Source: Mageeibacillus sp. UBA5438 (GTDB taxonomy: Bacteria > Bacillota > Clostridia > Saccharofermentanales > DTU023). Taken from it: a stretch of DNA of 12,063 bases. Below the pieces are notes generated by a model, which was not told where the DNA came from, made no database searches, and was given only the letters and a program-made list of their open reading frames with translations. Shown piece after piece: positions 1 through 8,263 of the stretch (position 1 is the first letter of the stretch; each line of letters begins with the position of its first letter). The stretch is from the NCBI GenBank assembly GCA_002427535.1, contig DIRK01000026.1, positions 1 through 12,063 on the forward strand, in the 5' to 3' direction. A program made the position numbers and the translations under genes.

Positions 1-506
1 CGGCGTCTTGTACGTTCGATTTCAGCCGCCATGAGATGGGATTTGTGCTCCAGTGTCGCAAGTTCCAAAAGCTCGGGCAAGGCCTCATGGAGGGTGTCGA
101 TCGCCTCATCAAGCTCACCCGACACCGTGGCCATCCCGTAGGGCAGGGGCATTTTCCCTTCCCTCGCGTCATCGTCCAATGACACGGAAACGACAGGTGT
201 TCTGACACTCATGGTGTTTTCACGACCGACGGTGGCGTAAAGCGAATGAGTCTGATTCATCAGGGCCTCATCGACCGCGTGGTCGCCGTTTGTCGCGCGC
301 GCGAAAAGTGACTCAGCATGCGAACGCTCCACCAGACGCTCCACTTTCCTTCGCCGCTCGTCCACATCCAGCACTAGGGACAAAAACTGGCGCATCAATT
401 CATCGCGCTTGTCCTTTAAGAGTTTGTGACCGCGGCGCGCGACACGCAACTGCTCTTTTAGCCGGAGCAACTCCATGCGATTGGGATTGACACGCATGAC
501 CGCCAT
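1..506 (-). CDS. ntpD: V-type ATPase subunit D, central stalk (3' end cut by window)
   Basis: Subunit D is the long antiparallel coiled coil of the central rotor shaft; its ends sit inside the A3B3 head and its base contacts subunits F and C. The reading frame starts at the ATG at 506-504, shares one base with the ntpB stop (TGATG), and has AGGAGG at 522-517 inside the end of ntpB, so translation is probably coupled. About 168 codons are visible of a usual ~200-215. The N-terminus reads [20 protein letters not shown], followed by a basic stretch with HKLLKDKRDEL, typical of the family. The last visible residues (EIERTRRR) match the conserved C-terminal helix motif that normally continues into a VNALE-like sequence. 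The 3' end lies outside the window. The identity is firm from both motifs and operon position. Confidence 0.95.
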   Translation of the reverse strand, partial: MAVMRVNPNRMELLRLKEQLRVARRGHKLLKDKRDELMRQFLSLVLDVDERRRKVERLVERSHAESLFARATNGDHAVDEALMNQTHSLYATVGRENTMSVRTPVVSVSLDDDAREGKMPLPYGMATVSGELDEAIDTLHEALPELLELATLEHKSHLMAAEIERTRR

Positions 507-1897
507 CAGGCATCGACCTCCTCGTCACAAACTTCGTAGTATTGTTCAATGTATTCTTCGTGAACACGCTTCAGTTCATTTTTCGGCAGCATGGAAAGCA
601 ACTTCCAACCGATTGATAGCGTTTCCTCAATGCTTCGGTCAGTCTCAAAGCCCTGTGAGATGTATTGCTCCTCAAAGGCCACCGAGAAGTCCGCATAGAT
701 GAGGTCCAATTCACTTAAGGCTTCCTCGCCCAAAATAATCTGAAGATCACGGGCGTCCTTACCCCTTGAATAGGCGGCAAATAGCTGGTTCATCGTATCT
801 GCGTGGTCAGCGCGTGTCTTGCCCTCACCGATCCCCTTGTCCTTCAAACGAGAAAGCGAAGGCAACACATCGATGGGGGGCGTCAAGCCTCGGCGATACA
901 GATCGCGAGACAAAATGACCTGTCCTTCCGTGATATAGCCGGTCAAGTCCGGGATGGGATGCGTCTTATCGTCATCCGGCATGGTCAAGATGGGCACAAA
1001 GGTGATCGAGCCCTTCTTATCCTTAATACGGCCCGCGCGCTCATAGATGCTCGCAAGATCCGTGTAAAGATAGCCGGGATAGCCGCGGCGTCCGGGCACT
1101 TCTTTTCTGGCCGCGGATACTTCGCGCAGGGCTTCGGCGTAATAGGTAATATCGGTCATCAGCACCAGGACGTGCATGTCAAGGTCAAAGGCGAGGTATT
1201 CCGCGGCGGTGAGCGCCATACGCGGGGTCGCGATACGCTCGATCGCGGGGTCGTTCGCCAGATTGATGAACATCACGGTGTGGTCAATCGCGCCGGTACG
1301 TCTGAAATCGCCGATGAAGAAGTCAGCTTCTTCAAAGGTGATTCCCATCGCCGCAAAAACAACCGCAAATTGCTCTTCACTGTTTAAGACCTCGGCCTGC
1401 CTGGCGATCTGCGCCGCAAGTCTTGCGTGCGGAAGTCCTGAACCTGAGAAAATAGGCAGTTTCTGACCGCGGACCAGTGTATTCAAGCCGTCGATCGCGG
1501 AAACACCTGTCTGGATAAACTCGTTAGGATAGTCGCGGGCCGCCGGATTGATCGGCGTTCCGTTAATGTCGCGCGTGGCCTCGGGGATAATGTCCGCTCC
1601 GCCGTCTTTCGGATTGCCCATGCCGTCGAAAATACGGCCCAACAGGTCGGGGGACACCGAAAGCTCGAGCCCTCGTCCCAGAAAGCGGACGGTGCTCTTT
1701 TCGATATTGAGCCCGATCGAGCTTTCAAAAAGCTGGACGAGCGCGTCAGTGCCTTCTATTTCCAGCACCCGACAATGCCGTATGCGGCCGTCTTCGAGCT
1801 CAATCTCGCCGAGCTCGTCAAACTTGACATTCTCTACGCCGCGCACGAGCATGAGTGGGCCCGTGACTTCTTCAATGGTGCGATATTCTCTTGCCAT
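506..1897 (-). CDS. ntpB: V-type ATPase subunit B (non-catalytic nucleotide-site subunit)
   Basis: NtpB alternates with NtpA in the cytoplasmic A3B3 hexamer and completes the catalytic sites. The protein is 463 aa, close to the usual ~460. The N-terminal beta-barrel (about 1-75) is followed by the nucleotide-fold core. As expected for B subunits, the P-loop position is degenerate ([10 protein letters not shown], 151-160, without the GKT of A). The motif PSLSRL ends in Arg350-Leu351; Arg350 aligns with the arginine finger that reaches into the A-subunit site (Arg350 in E. hirae). Other family signatures are [19 protein letters not shown] (272-290) and GEGKTRADH near 360. The ATG at 1897 is preceded by AAAGGCGG (1910-1903), and only 14 bases separate it from the ntpA stop. 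The gene ends in a one-base overlap with ntpD. Confidence 0.97.
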   Translation of the reverse strand: MAREYRTIEEVTGPLMLVRGVENVKFDELGEIELEDGRIRHCRVLEIEGTDALVQLFESSIGLNIEKSTVRFLGRGLELSVSPDLLGRIFDGMGNPKDGGADIIPEATRDINGTPINPAARDYPNEFIQTGVSAIDGLNTLVRGQKLPIFSGSGLPHARLAAQIARQAEVLNSEEQFAVVFAAMGITFEEADFFIGDFRRTGAIDHTVMFINLANDPAIERIATPRMALTAAEYLAFDLDMHVLVLMTDITYYAEALREVSAARKEVPGRRGYPGYLYTDLASIYERAGRIKDKKGSITFVPILTMPDDDKTHPIPDLTGYITEGQVILSRDLYRRGLTPPIDVLPSLSRLKDKGIGEGKTRADHADTMNQLFAAYSRGKDARDLQIILGEEALSELDLIYADFSVAFEEQYISQGFETDRSIEETLSIGWKLLSMLPKNELKRVHEEYIEQYYEVCDEEVDA

Positions 1898-1911
1898 ATC
1901 GACCGCCTTTC

Positions 1912-3684
1912 TTAGTGCGTCAATCCGCTCATCTCGTCGAGCAGTTTTTCTTTTCTCTGATCAAACCAGCGTTCCACTTCTTGTTCGGGTACGAATTTGA
2001 AGCGGGCGATGTCATCGCGGATGGGCAGTTTTAAGATTTCATCGAAATCCGCGCCCTGCGACAACGCTTTTTGCGCCTCATAGTAAAACTGCATGACAAG
2101 CTGGAGCATCTTGAATTGTTTATTTAAGGACGTGTAAGTATCGACCTCATCGAAGGAGTTTTGATGCAAAAAGTCTTCGCGCAGTGAACGCGCCGACTCT
2201 AACTTCAACCTGTCGGCGTCCGACAGGGCATCCTGACCGATCAGGCGGACAATTTCCTCGAGCTCTGATTCATCCTGCAACAGGGCCATCGCGTCCATGC
2301 GAAACCTGCTGAAGTCAGGGGAAATCTGATCGTCGAGCCAGTCGTCTATCTTTGTCTGGTACAAAGAATAACTCGTCAGCCAGTTGATGGCTGGGAAGTG
2401 GCGCCGGTACGCGAGGTTGGAGTCAAGGCTCCAGAACACCTGTACGATACGCAAGGTCGACTGAGCGACCGGGTCTGAGAGGTCGCCGCCCGGGGGCGAC
2501 ACCGCCCCGATGGCCGTCAGGACTCCGACACGCTCTTCGCCCGCAGGTCCCAGGCAATGCACAATACCCGCGCGTTCATAGAAGCTAGCCAGGCGAGAAC
2601 CAAGATACGCCGGATAACCTTCTTCACCCGGCATTTCTTCAAGACGCCCTGACATTTCGCGCAGCGCTTCTGCCCAGCGCGACGTCGAGTCCGCCATCAG
2701 GGAGACGGAATAACCCATGTCGCGAAAGTACTCCGCGATCGTGATGCCTGTGTAGATGGACGCCTCTCGAGCGGCCACCGGCATATCTGAGGTATTCGCG
2801 ATGAGGATGGTGCGCTTCATGAGGGGGAATCCCGTTTTCGGATCACTTAATTCCGGGAACTCCATCAAAACGTCGGTCATCTCGTTGCCGCGCTCTCCGC
2901 AGCCGATATACACCACGACATCCGCTTCCGCCCATTTGGCCAGCTGGTGCTGGATGACGGTTTTACCACTTCCGAAAGGACCGGGCACGGCCGCGGTTCC
3001 ACCCTTTGCCACCGGGAAAAAGGTGTCGATCGGACGCTGTCCCGTAATCAGCGGTTCTGTCGGGGATATTTTTTCAACATAGGGACGGCCGATGCGGACG
3101 GGCCAGCGTTGAATGAGCGTGAGCTCATGGCGTTGACCGCGATCATCTTCTAACACCGCCACCGTGTCTGTGACCTTATAACGGCCGGATGCGATTTCGA
3201 CAATGACACCTGAACGCTCCGGGGGCACCATGACGCGGTGTTCCATGATCTCTGTTTCTTGCACAATGCCGATGATTTCACCGGCGACAACGCGGTCTCC
3301 GGCTTTCTTCACGGCTTCGAATTCCCAGACCTTTTCACGGTTCAACGCAGGCGCAAAAGCGCCGCGCGCGATATGATCACCGGCCATTTCGACCAGGACA
3401 TCGAGCGGTCTTTGAATACCGTCAAATATTTCACCGATAAGGCCCGGGCCAAGCTCAACGGATAGCGGCGTCCCGCGTGAGATAACCACTTCACCCGGAC
3501 CCAAGCCCGCCGTCTCCTCATACACCTGAATCGAGGCTTCGTCTCCGTGCATCTCAATAATTTCGCCGATCAGTTTTTTCTCAGACACTTCGACCACGTC
3601 GAACATATCGGCGTCACGCATACCTTTTGCGATGACAAGAGGGCCGGATACCTTAACGATCTCACCCTGACTTCGTTTCACCAT
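1912..3684 (-). CDS. ntpA: V-type ATPase catalytic subunit A
   Basis: NtpA hydrolyses ATP and drives rotation of the central stalk. The protein is 590 aa, close to the ~590 of bacterial A subunits, including the V-type-specific bulge domain (about 110-200) that F-type beta subunits lack. The Walker A motif is GPFGSGKT (235-242). The catalytic glutamate is Glu264 in GERGNE (263-268), and the Walker B region is [13 protein letters not shown] (328-340, with Asp332). [19 protein letters not shown] (348-366) is another family signature. The ATG start is preceded by AGGGGAG (3698-3692) with 7 bases of spacing. It lies 21 bases after ntpG and 14 bases before ntpB. All key residues are present, so an active enzyme is expected. 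Confidence 0.98.
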   Translation of the reverse strand: MVKRSQGEIVKVSGPLVIAKGMRDADMFDVVEVSEKKLIGEIIEMHGDEASIQVYEETAGLGPGEVVISRGTPLSVELGPGLIGEIFDGIQRPLDVLVEMAGDHIARGAFAPALNREKVWEFEAVKKAGDRVVAGEIIGIVQETEIMEHRVMVPPERSGVIVEIASGRYKVTDTVAVLEDDRGQRHELTLIQRWPVRIGRPYVEKISPTEPLITGQRPIDTFFPVAKGGTAAVPGPFGSGKTVIQHQLAKWAEADVVVYIGCGERGNEMTDVLMEFPELSDPKTGFPLMKRTILIANTSDMPVAAREASIYTGITIAEYFRDMGYSVSLMADSTSRWAEALREMSGRLEEMPGEEGYPAYLGSRLASFYERAGIVHCLGPAGEERVGVLTAIGAVSPPGGDLSDPVAQSTLRIVQVFWSLDSNLAYRRHFPAINWLTSYSLYQTKIDDWLDDQISPDFSRFRMDAMALLQDESELEEIVRLIGQDALSDADRLKLESARSLREDFLHQNSFDEVDTYTSLNKQFKMLQLVMQFYYEAQKALSQGADFDEILKLPIRDDIARFKFVPEQEVERWFDQRKEKLLDEMSGLTH

Positions 3685-3705
3685 GGAATTACTCCCCTAT
3701 ATTGA

Positions 3706-4056
3706 TTACTCTTCCAATTTCTCTTCACGCGCCTTATCGCGCTGTCCAATCATATCGATGCCGGTCGCTTTTCGTATGGCCGTGCGAAGCTCCTGACGAC
3801 CAAGATGCGAGCGCTCTCTTGCGGACGGTATGACCGTCACGATCGGCAAATAGCGCTGCCGCCATGAGGCCAGCCTTGCTCCCATCTTTTTGGCCAAAAT
3901 CTCCGTGACAAAAATCACGGCATAGTCCTCTTCAGCCCAGCATTTTAAAATATCTTCCGCCTTTTCGGGATCGGTGACTTCCATGGTCGACAGACCGAGC
4001 GCGCGAAAGCCTAAAATGCTATCCCACTCACCGATCACGCCAATTTTTTGTTCCAT
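3706..4056 (-). CDS. ntpG: V-type ATPase subunit F (NtpG in Enterococcus naming)
   Basis: This small central-stalk subunit binds subunit D, and in related enzymes it modulates ATPase activity. At 116 aa it is slightly longer than the usual ~100-110. The N-terminus has the expected Rossmann-like pattern: MEQKIGVIG (1-9), GFRALGL (16-22), then an acidic helix and the YAVIFVTE strand (45-52). The charged C-terminus (about 80-116, ending in REEKLEE) matches the flexible helix that can enter the A3B3 head. AGGAGG (4071-4066) overlaps the TAG stop of ntpC and sits 9 bases before the ATG. The position between ntpC and ntpA agrees with the E. hirae operon, where this gene is called ntpG; other systems call it atpF or subunit F. 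Confidence 0.93.
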   Translation of the reverse strand: MEQKIGVIGEWDSILGFRALGLSTMEVTDPEKAEDILKCWAEEDYAVIFVTEILAKKMGARLASWRQRYLPIVTVIPSARERSHLGRQELRTAIRKATGIDMIGQRDKAREEKLEE

Positions 4057-4069
4057 GACTGAAATCCTC

Positions 4070-5119
4070 CTACCGCTTTTGGAAGTCGCGTCTTAATGTA
4101 CCCACCGACGCTCTATCCAGTCCATCTTCTAAGATCGACAACACAAGGCGGATATTTTTATATTCACATTCACGCGCCATGACGTAGGCCATTACGCGCT
4201 GGGCGCCTGAGAGCATGGACGAGCCGCGTTCAAGCTCTGCGTAAAGTAAATTGTCACGGTCTTTTGCGAAAGCCGCGGCGCCTCCCTTTTCCCGGTAAAA
4301 TACGAAATAAGATGACAGCGGTTTGTAGGGCGTGTCACACAGACCGTCGATACAGTGTTGATCGTCGGCATCAAAACATTCAATCCATCTCTTTTTTTCA
4401 ATCAGGCCGCCGGGCAAAAGACTCTCCTCATAAACCGTCTCTGCCGTCTTGCGGTGCTTTGCGCGTAACAGCGTCTCAAGATTTTTCAGGTCGCGGGTCA
4501 TGGCAAAATAACGCGACAACCAAGGCTCTTTTAACGGCTCTGCTAGTTTTGCCTTCATGGCCGCGATGTCGTAATCGACCGAGCGGTCAATAGAGGCAAA
4601 ATCATAATGGGCTGAAAAGGCTTCCCGCGCGCGCCCCATGATGTAATCGGCCCACTCGGGTAAATTGGCATCTTTATCCGCCCGAATCGCGTGGCGCCAT
4701 ATAAGCTCATGAGAAATGAGTGAGGGTCGGCTTAGTTTTTTTGTGAAACTTTCTTCTTCCGGCGCCTCATCTGACAAAACCGTTTTCAGCGCGATTTTCA
4801 AGTTGCACGCGTCGTCATCTAATAAAAGCAGCTGCCAGAAGCGATCGTCCGGCGCAATTTCAGCTAATAGTTCGTACAGTTCTTCCCGCGCCCAGATGAG
4901 CATTTCTTCCACGGTATCCTGCTGCGGATAGCCATGCTCTAGAAGAAGGCGTTTTATTTCATCAATTGAAGCCAGCGAAAACAGGCGGTCGAAGCCCGTT
5001 CGCCCTAAAAGCGCTTTTTCGCGCACCCAGATTCGGCCCGCGGCATGGCCCCAGGAGCCTGCCTTTTGCGGGTCGGCCACGGGTAACGGCATCTTTGATG
5101 TCTTAACGCTCTTTGCCAC
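4070..5119 (-). CDS. ntpC: V-type ATPase subunit C (rotor socket, V-ATPase d homologue)
   Basis: NtpC is the funnel-shaped, all-helical subunit that joins the central stalk to the membrane rotor ring. I choose GTG at 5119, giving 349 aa: GAGGAG in the last codons of ntpE lies 7 bases upstream, and only one base separates the ntpE stop from this GTG. The frame is open further upstream to a TTG at 5149, but that start has no good ribosome site and would sit deep in ntpE. The N-terminal region has the family pattern of an aromatic/Arg-rich helix (RIWVREKALLGRTGFDRL) followed by repeated helical modules. NLETLLRAKHR and the C-terminal YVMARECEYKNIRLVLSI (NIR motif) are typical. No active-site residues are expected in this family. 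Confidence 0.92.
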   Translation of the reverse strand: MAKSVKTSKMPLPVADPQKAGSWGHAAGRIWVREKALLGRTGFDRLFSLASIDEIKRLLLEHGYPQQDTVEEMLIWAREELYELLAEIAPDDRFWQLLLLDDDACNLKIALKTVLSDEAPEEESFTKKLSRPSLISHELIWRHAIRADKDANLPEWADYIMGRAREAFSAHYDFASIDRSVDYDIAAMKAKLAEPLKEPWLSRYFAMTRDLKNLETLLRAKHRKTAETVYEESLLPGGLIEKKRWIECFDADDQHCIDGLCDTPYKPLSSYFVFYREKGGAAAFAKDRDNLLYAELERGSSMLSGAQRVMAYVMARECEYKNIRLVLSILEDGLDRASVGTLRRDFQKR

Positions 5120-5120
5120 C

Positions 5121-5711
5121 TTATAGCTCCTCGGGCATGACTTCCTCAAGATGGGAAAGTACTAGGCGGGCGAGCTCCGCCCGATGGTCGCGCACAATAA
5201 GTTCGTAACTCAAATTGTCGCGTACGCGTCCGTGTTCGACCACGATGCCGCCTGAAAATTCGCCGGGCACAGGATTGATTGAAAATCGATCCGGTGGTAA
5301 AAGCTCCAAAAGTTTTTCGCCGATCTCAGAGAGGTCCGTCGCAGATAGCGTGATGACCCCCGATTCGAGCCCCAAACCGTTCACCCAGGACGCGTAGCGT
5401 GCCATCCGCTCTTCTGGCGGTTCATTCAGCAGTAGGTCAAGCGCCCGGTCGATCACCTGGTCGACTCGCTGTTGTTTTAACACGAGCCCTTGTTTTCGCC
5501 TTTCGGCCTCCGCTAAGCCTTCGCCGCGGCGCACTAATTCCTTCGCGTCCATGTCGGCGCGCAGGGTGGCTTCTTCCAAGATAAGACGGACCTGTCGCTC
5601 GGCGTCACCGACTTCTTTGGCGACAAAGCGCTGTGTCTCTGCCACGAGCACTTCGACCTCATCGTCGGCCTGCCGAATAATGTGGTCTTTGATTCTTTCG
5701 ATTCCTTCCAC
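5121..5711 (-). CDS. ntpE: V-type ATPase subunit E (peripheral stalk)
   Basis: NtpE pairs with the short helical stalk subunit (NtpF here) to form the peripheral stalks that hold the A3B3 head still. The N-terminal half (about 1-95) is a charged coiled coil; the C-terminal half is the globular head-binding domain with GGIVVEHGRVRDNLSYE (about 154-170), including the conserved Asn. I prefer the GTG at 5711 (196 aa, the usual family size), which follows AAAGGGAG (5729-5722). The frame is open to a TTG at 5741, but that codon has no ribosome site and falls inside a perfect palindrome. The gene follows ntpK after 41 bases and ends one base before the ntpC start. Confidence 0.92.
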   Translation of the reverse strand: MEGIERIKDHIIRQADDEVEVLVAETQRFVAKEVGDAERQVRLILEEATLRADMDAKELVRRGEGLAEAERRKQGLVLKQQRVDQVIDRALDLLLNEPPEERMARYASWVNGLGLESGVITLSATDLSEIGEKLLELLPPDRFSINPVPGEFSGGIVVEHGRVRDNLSYELIVRDHRAELARLVLSHLEEVMPEEL

Positions 5712-5739
5712 GTTCTTGTCGCTCCCTTTCGTGCGATTC

Positions 5740-5754
5740 AACCGGATACCGGTT
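5740..5754 (-). promoter_or_regulatory. Hairpin over the ntpK stop codon
   Basis: AACCGG and CCGGTT form a perfect 6-bp inverted repeat around a 3-base loop; the repeat begins inside the ntpK TAA stop. A second small palindrome, CGGTT-T-AACCG, overlaps it on the ntpK side, so two mutually exclusive structures are possible. There is no T-run. The hairpin separates ntpK from ntpE, and the TTG at 5741 lies inside it, which argues against that codon as the ntpE start. Confidence 0.45.
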
Positions 5755-6229
5755 AAACCGCGATGCTGAGCACTCCGAGAATCGTCGCAAGCAAGGCCAG
5801 GATGGCGTAGGTCTCAACCATAACAGCAAGCACGATGGCGTTACCTGAGGTGTGACCGTGTTTGGTAACAAGCGCCATGCCGCCTTCCGCGACGTTCCCC
5901 TGATGGAAGGCCGACAGAAGCCCGATAAACGCGATCGGAAGTGACGCCAATAAAAACAAGAGTCCTTGCTGAGGCGTGAGCGCGACACTGCCCCCGAGCA
6001 TCCCCGAATGGTTCATGATCATGAACCAGCCAAGAAGGCCGTAGATCCCCTGCGTCCCGGGAAGTGCCTGCAAGATGAGCAGTTTTCCGAACATGGTCGG
6101 GTCTTCCGCCATGATGCCGGACGCGATCTGTCCCAATTTTCCTACGACTTTTGCCGAGCCATAACCGGGCAAAATGACCGCGAGCGCGGCTGCCAGATAG
6201 ACCAGAATCGGACCAATGATGGATGTCAT
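5753..6229 (-). CDS. ntpK: V-type ATPase subunit K (membrane rotor ring, predicted Na+-binding)
   Basis: NtpK is the double-hairpin proteolipid that forms the rotating membrane ring. I choose ATG at 6229 (158 aa) because GGAGG (6240-6236) lies 6 bases upstream; the frame is open to a TTG at 6250, but that start has no support. Four membrane helices are visible at about 5-27, 49-72, 86-112 and 129-155. Both halves carry the expected Gly-rich helices (PGYGSAKVVG; PIAFIGLLSAFHQG). Residues matching the E. hirae Na+ site are Leu56, Thr59, Gln60 and Tyr63 (in LPGTQGIY), Gln110 (HQG), and Glu139 (MVETYAI), the ion-carrying carboxylate. The E. hirae counterparts, from memory, are Leu61, Thr64, Gln65, Tyr68, Gln110 and Glu139. 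This complete set supports Na+ rather than H+ transport. Confidence 0.96.
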   Translation of the reverse strand: MTSIIGPILVYLAAALAVILPGYGSAKVVGKLGQIASGIMAEDPTMFGKLLILQALPGTQGIYGLLGWFMIMNHSGMLGGSVALTPQQGLLFLLASLPIAFIGLLSAFHQGNVAEGGMALVTKHGHTSGNAIVLAVMVETYAILALLATILGVLSIAV

Positions 6230-6235
6230 AAGTTT

Positions 6236-6240
6236 CCTCC
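6236..6240 (-). promoter_or_regulatory. ntpK: Ribosome binding site that fixes the ntpK start
   Basis: GGAGG lies 6 bases before the ATG at 6229 and is itself inside the longer frame opened by the TTG at 6250. This selects the 158-residue product, which also matches the family's usual length. Confidence 0.8.
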
Positions 6241-6247
6241 AATTATC

Positions 6248-6263
6248 CAACCGTCAACGGTTG
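6248..6263 (-). promoter_or_regulatory. Hairpin immediately upstream of the ntpK ribosome site
   Basis: CAACCGT and ACGGTTG form a perfect 7-bp inverted repeat around a 2-base centre. In the mRNA the hairpin ends 7 bases before the GGAGG of ntpK. Strict 2-base loops are unfavourable, so the real loop would open by one or more pairs. A role in mRNA processing, stability or ribosome access for ntpK is inferred. Confidence 0.45.
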
Positions 6264-6265
6264 AT

Positions 6266-6289
6266 TTTAGGGACTTTGATGTCCCAAAA
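6266..6289 (-). promoter_or_regulatory. Hairpin just after the ntpI stop codon
   Basis: In the mRNA, GGGAC (6285-6281) and GTCCC (6274-6270) pair around a 6-base loop, extended by three A-T pairs (6287-6289 with 6266-6268) beyond one mismatch. It begins directly after the ntpI TAA (6292-6290). No T-run follows, so it does not look like a terminator. With the neighbouring 6248-6263 repeat it makes two tandem hairpins in the 60-base ntpI-ntpK gap. Confidence 0.42.
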
Positions 6290-8263
6290 TTAATTACTCG
6301 ATGTATCGTCCTCGATACGGATGTATTTCGTCCTGCGGGAAAGCGGGTTCCAAAAAGAGCCCCCGCCGACGAAAAATTTGCCAAAAAGTTCTACATATTG
6401 CAAACGGCTCGTGTGGACAAAGGCCGACAAAGCCGAAAGCGCCAGGTTCAATGTGTGCCCGAATGCGCCGATCAGGGCAAAAACGATATACCCGATAAAG
6501 GAAGGCCCCACAAGCATTCCCAGCATGTTCACAACCGTCGCGATGACCGAGGTTGCCAACACAAGTGCCAAGATGCGCGCATAGGAGAGAATATCGCTGA
6601 GATAAGAAGTAATACCATAAAGGGCACCCAGCCCTTTAATCAGGCGCTTAAAGGGGTTCTTGATCCCGTGACCCGCAAAGATAAGGCCAAAGGCGGCGCC
6701 TCCGATGACAAGCCATTGACCGACTTGCTTTAAAAGTTCGACGGTGGATGGCTGCTCTGCGATCGCGCCCGCACCGAGCATAAGACCGAGTCCCGGGATA
6801 ATCAGGTACCAGGTCACAGAGTCCGCCAGACCCCCGATCAGGTTGCCTTGCATTTTTTCATTTCGGATATGGAGTCCAAGGCCAAAAAATAAATGAATGA
6901 CACCGAACACCATGCTGAAAAGGAGTAATTGCACCGGTGAATCCATGGGATTAAACCAGAGCGCGGGGAAATTGACCTTACCCATTGTCACAGCCGTCAG
7001 CATGTCGCCGAAGAATCCGCCGAAAATAAAACCCCAAATGACCGATGAGATACCCGAGATAAATAACATCATGCTCATCTGGCGGGTGTTGCCTTCCACC
7101 TTGCGCCCGAAAAGCATATAAGCCGTTCCGAGCATCAGCATGGCGCCGTAGCCGACGTCACTTAACATCATGCCGAAAAGGATCATATAAAAAGGGGCCA
7201 TGACAGGCATGGGATCCACCTCATGGCTGCTCGGCGCCCCGTACATTTCAAGGATGACTTCAAAGGGTCGGAAAATCTTATTGTTTTCCAGTTTGACAGG
7301 TGTTTCTTCGCCTTCTTTCGGATCTTCAGAAATCCAGGCGATGTCGAAGCGTTCCGACAGTTCGCGCCCCATGTCAGAGGCCTGTGTTTTTGGAACCCAT
7401 ACTTGTAAAAAGAAGGTGTAGTCAAGCTCATGGATCTCTTCGCCCGCTAATCGGTGGTCGGAGCGTACGAGCAGATAGTCATGATAGGTCATGAGGCGCC
7501 CGCACTCGTCCGCCATGGCTTCTAGTTCCTGGTCAAGCTTTTGCTTGTTCTCTTGTTCTTCTTCAATTTCTCTTTGAATGGAAAGAATCGTCGCCTTGGC
7601 CGTGCCCGAAAAGGGCAATTTGGGGATCTCATGAAAGTCGCAGGATGAAAGCCTGGCTCTCACGCCCGCTAATTGTTCGTCGAGGGAGACAACCGCGACC
7701 TTTGCGGGGAAAAGGCCTTCTTCTTCCAAAAAGAAGCTTGTCGCGAGCGGATAATCGCGCCGCAAGTCGCTTTCAAAGGACTCAAAACTTAAAGCGTCCA
7801 TGAAGATGCCGTAAATCAATTTCGTACGCGCGGTTTCATGTTGTGACAGGTCAACGGGGATATCCTGCCAGGGCAAAAGTTGTTCAATCTGCTGCTCGAG
7901 GCGCGAAAGCTTGGCCGCGATCGCTTCCTCTTGTTCAAGATGCCCTTCAAAACGCGATACCAACGCTCTTAATTCGTTTTCTTCTTTATCTGTAAATAAA
8001 AAATCTTTTTCTTTGACAGGTAGCTTTTGGATGGACAGCCGTTTTGCTTCCGGAAAGCGGCGCTGCATCACCGCGATGGTTCGGCTGAGGCGAACCCGTA
8101 AATCGACATTATCAATCGTGACGGTACTCACCTTACGCTCATCGTCAAGCTCGTTGTTTTTAACAATCTCAACGGCTCCCGAACGCATGAGAGAATCGAG
8201 TACTTCGTCCTGATCCTCGCGTGCGCCGAGGATCGTCATTTTTGCCATCTTAACGATGCTCAA
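6290..8263 (-). CDS. ntpI: V-type ATPase subunit I (membrane stator, subunit a homologue)
   Basis: NtpI is the stator membrane subunit that provides the ion half-channels beside the rotor ring. I choose TTG at 8263 (657 aa): it gives the N-terminus MSIVKMAKMTIL, matching the usual MAIVKMKK-type start, with AAAGGA about 12 bases upstream. It overlaps ntpF by 14 bases. An ATG at 8248 is the alternative. The soluble N-terminal domain (about 1-330) has two long coiled-coil arms (about 95-130 and 225-260). The membrane domain follows, beginning with PFYMILFGMMLSDVGYGAM and containing about seven or eight helices. SDILSYARILAL carries the essential channel arginine (Arg563; the equivalent is Arg735 in yeast Vph1). 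The C-terminal LQYVELFGKFF-GGG motif is also typical. Confidence 0.95.
   Translation of the reverse strand: MSIVKMAKMTILGAREDQDEVLDSLMRSGAVEIVKNNELDDERKVSTVTIDNVDLRVRLSRTIAVMQRRFPEAKRLSIQKLPVKEKDFLFTDKEENELRALVSRFEGHLEQEEAIAAKLSRLEQQIEQLLPWQDIPVDLSQHETARTKLIYGIFMDALSFESFESDLRRDYPLATSFFLEEEGLFPAKVAVVSLDEQLAGVRARLSSCDFHEIPKLPFSGTAKATILSIQREIEEEQENKQKLDQELEAMADECGRLMTYHDYLLVRSDHRLAGEEIHELDYTFFLQVWVPKTQASDMGRELSERFDIAWISEDPKEGEETPVKLENNKIFRPFEVILEMYGAPSSHEVDPMPVMAPFYMILFGMMLSDVGYGAMLMLGTAYMLFGRKVEGNTRQMSMMLFISGISSVIWGFIFGGFFGDMLTAVTMGKVNFPALWFNPMDSPVQLLLFSMVFGVIHLFFGLGLHIRNEKMQGNLIGGLADSVTWYLIIPGLGLMLGAGAIAEQPSTVELLKQVGQWLVIGGAAFGLIFAGHGIKNPFKRLIKGLGALYGITSYLSDILSYARILALVLATSVIATVVNMLGMLVGPSFIGYIVFALIGAFGHTLNLALSALSAFVHTSRLQYVELFGKFFVGGGSFWNPLSRRTKYIRIEDDTSSN

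Noticed and set aside
291..304. Alternating CG run (possible Z-DNA or repeat)
   Set aside because: It is short and encodes ordinary residues (Phe-Ala-Arg-Ala) of ntpD in frame.
803..1387. 194-codon plus-strand open frame opposite ntpB
   Set aside because: It lies entirely antisense to a strongly conserved ATPase subunit and shows no recognisable domain; it reflects codon bias of the opposite strand.
1483..1728. Second minus-strand frame inside ntpB
   Set aside because: It is an out-of-frame overlap within a highly conserved gene and has no ribosome site or domain.
151..1897. Missing Walker A lysine in NtpB as a possible inactivating change
   Set aside because: B subunits of V-type ATPases normally lack a canonical P-loop; the arginine finger and other B signatures are intact.
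5966..6733. 255-codon plus-strand open frame opposite ntpK and ntpI
   Set aside because: It crosses two real genes and their hairpin-rich gap on the other strand, and its product is low-complexity and charged without motifs. It is a shadow frame.
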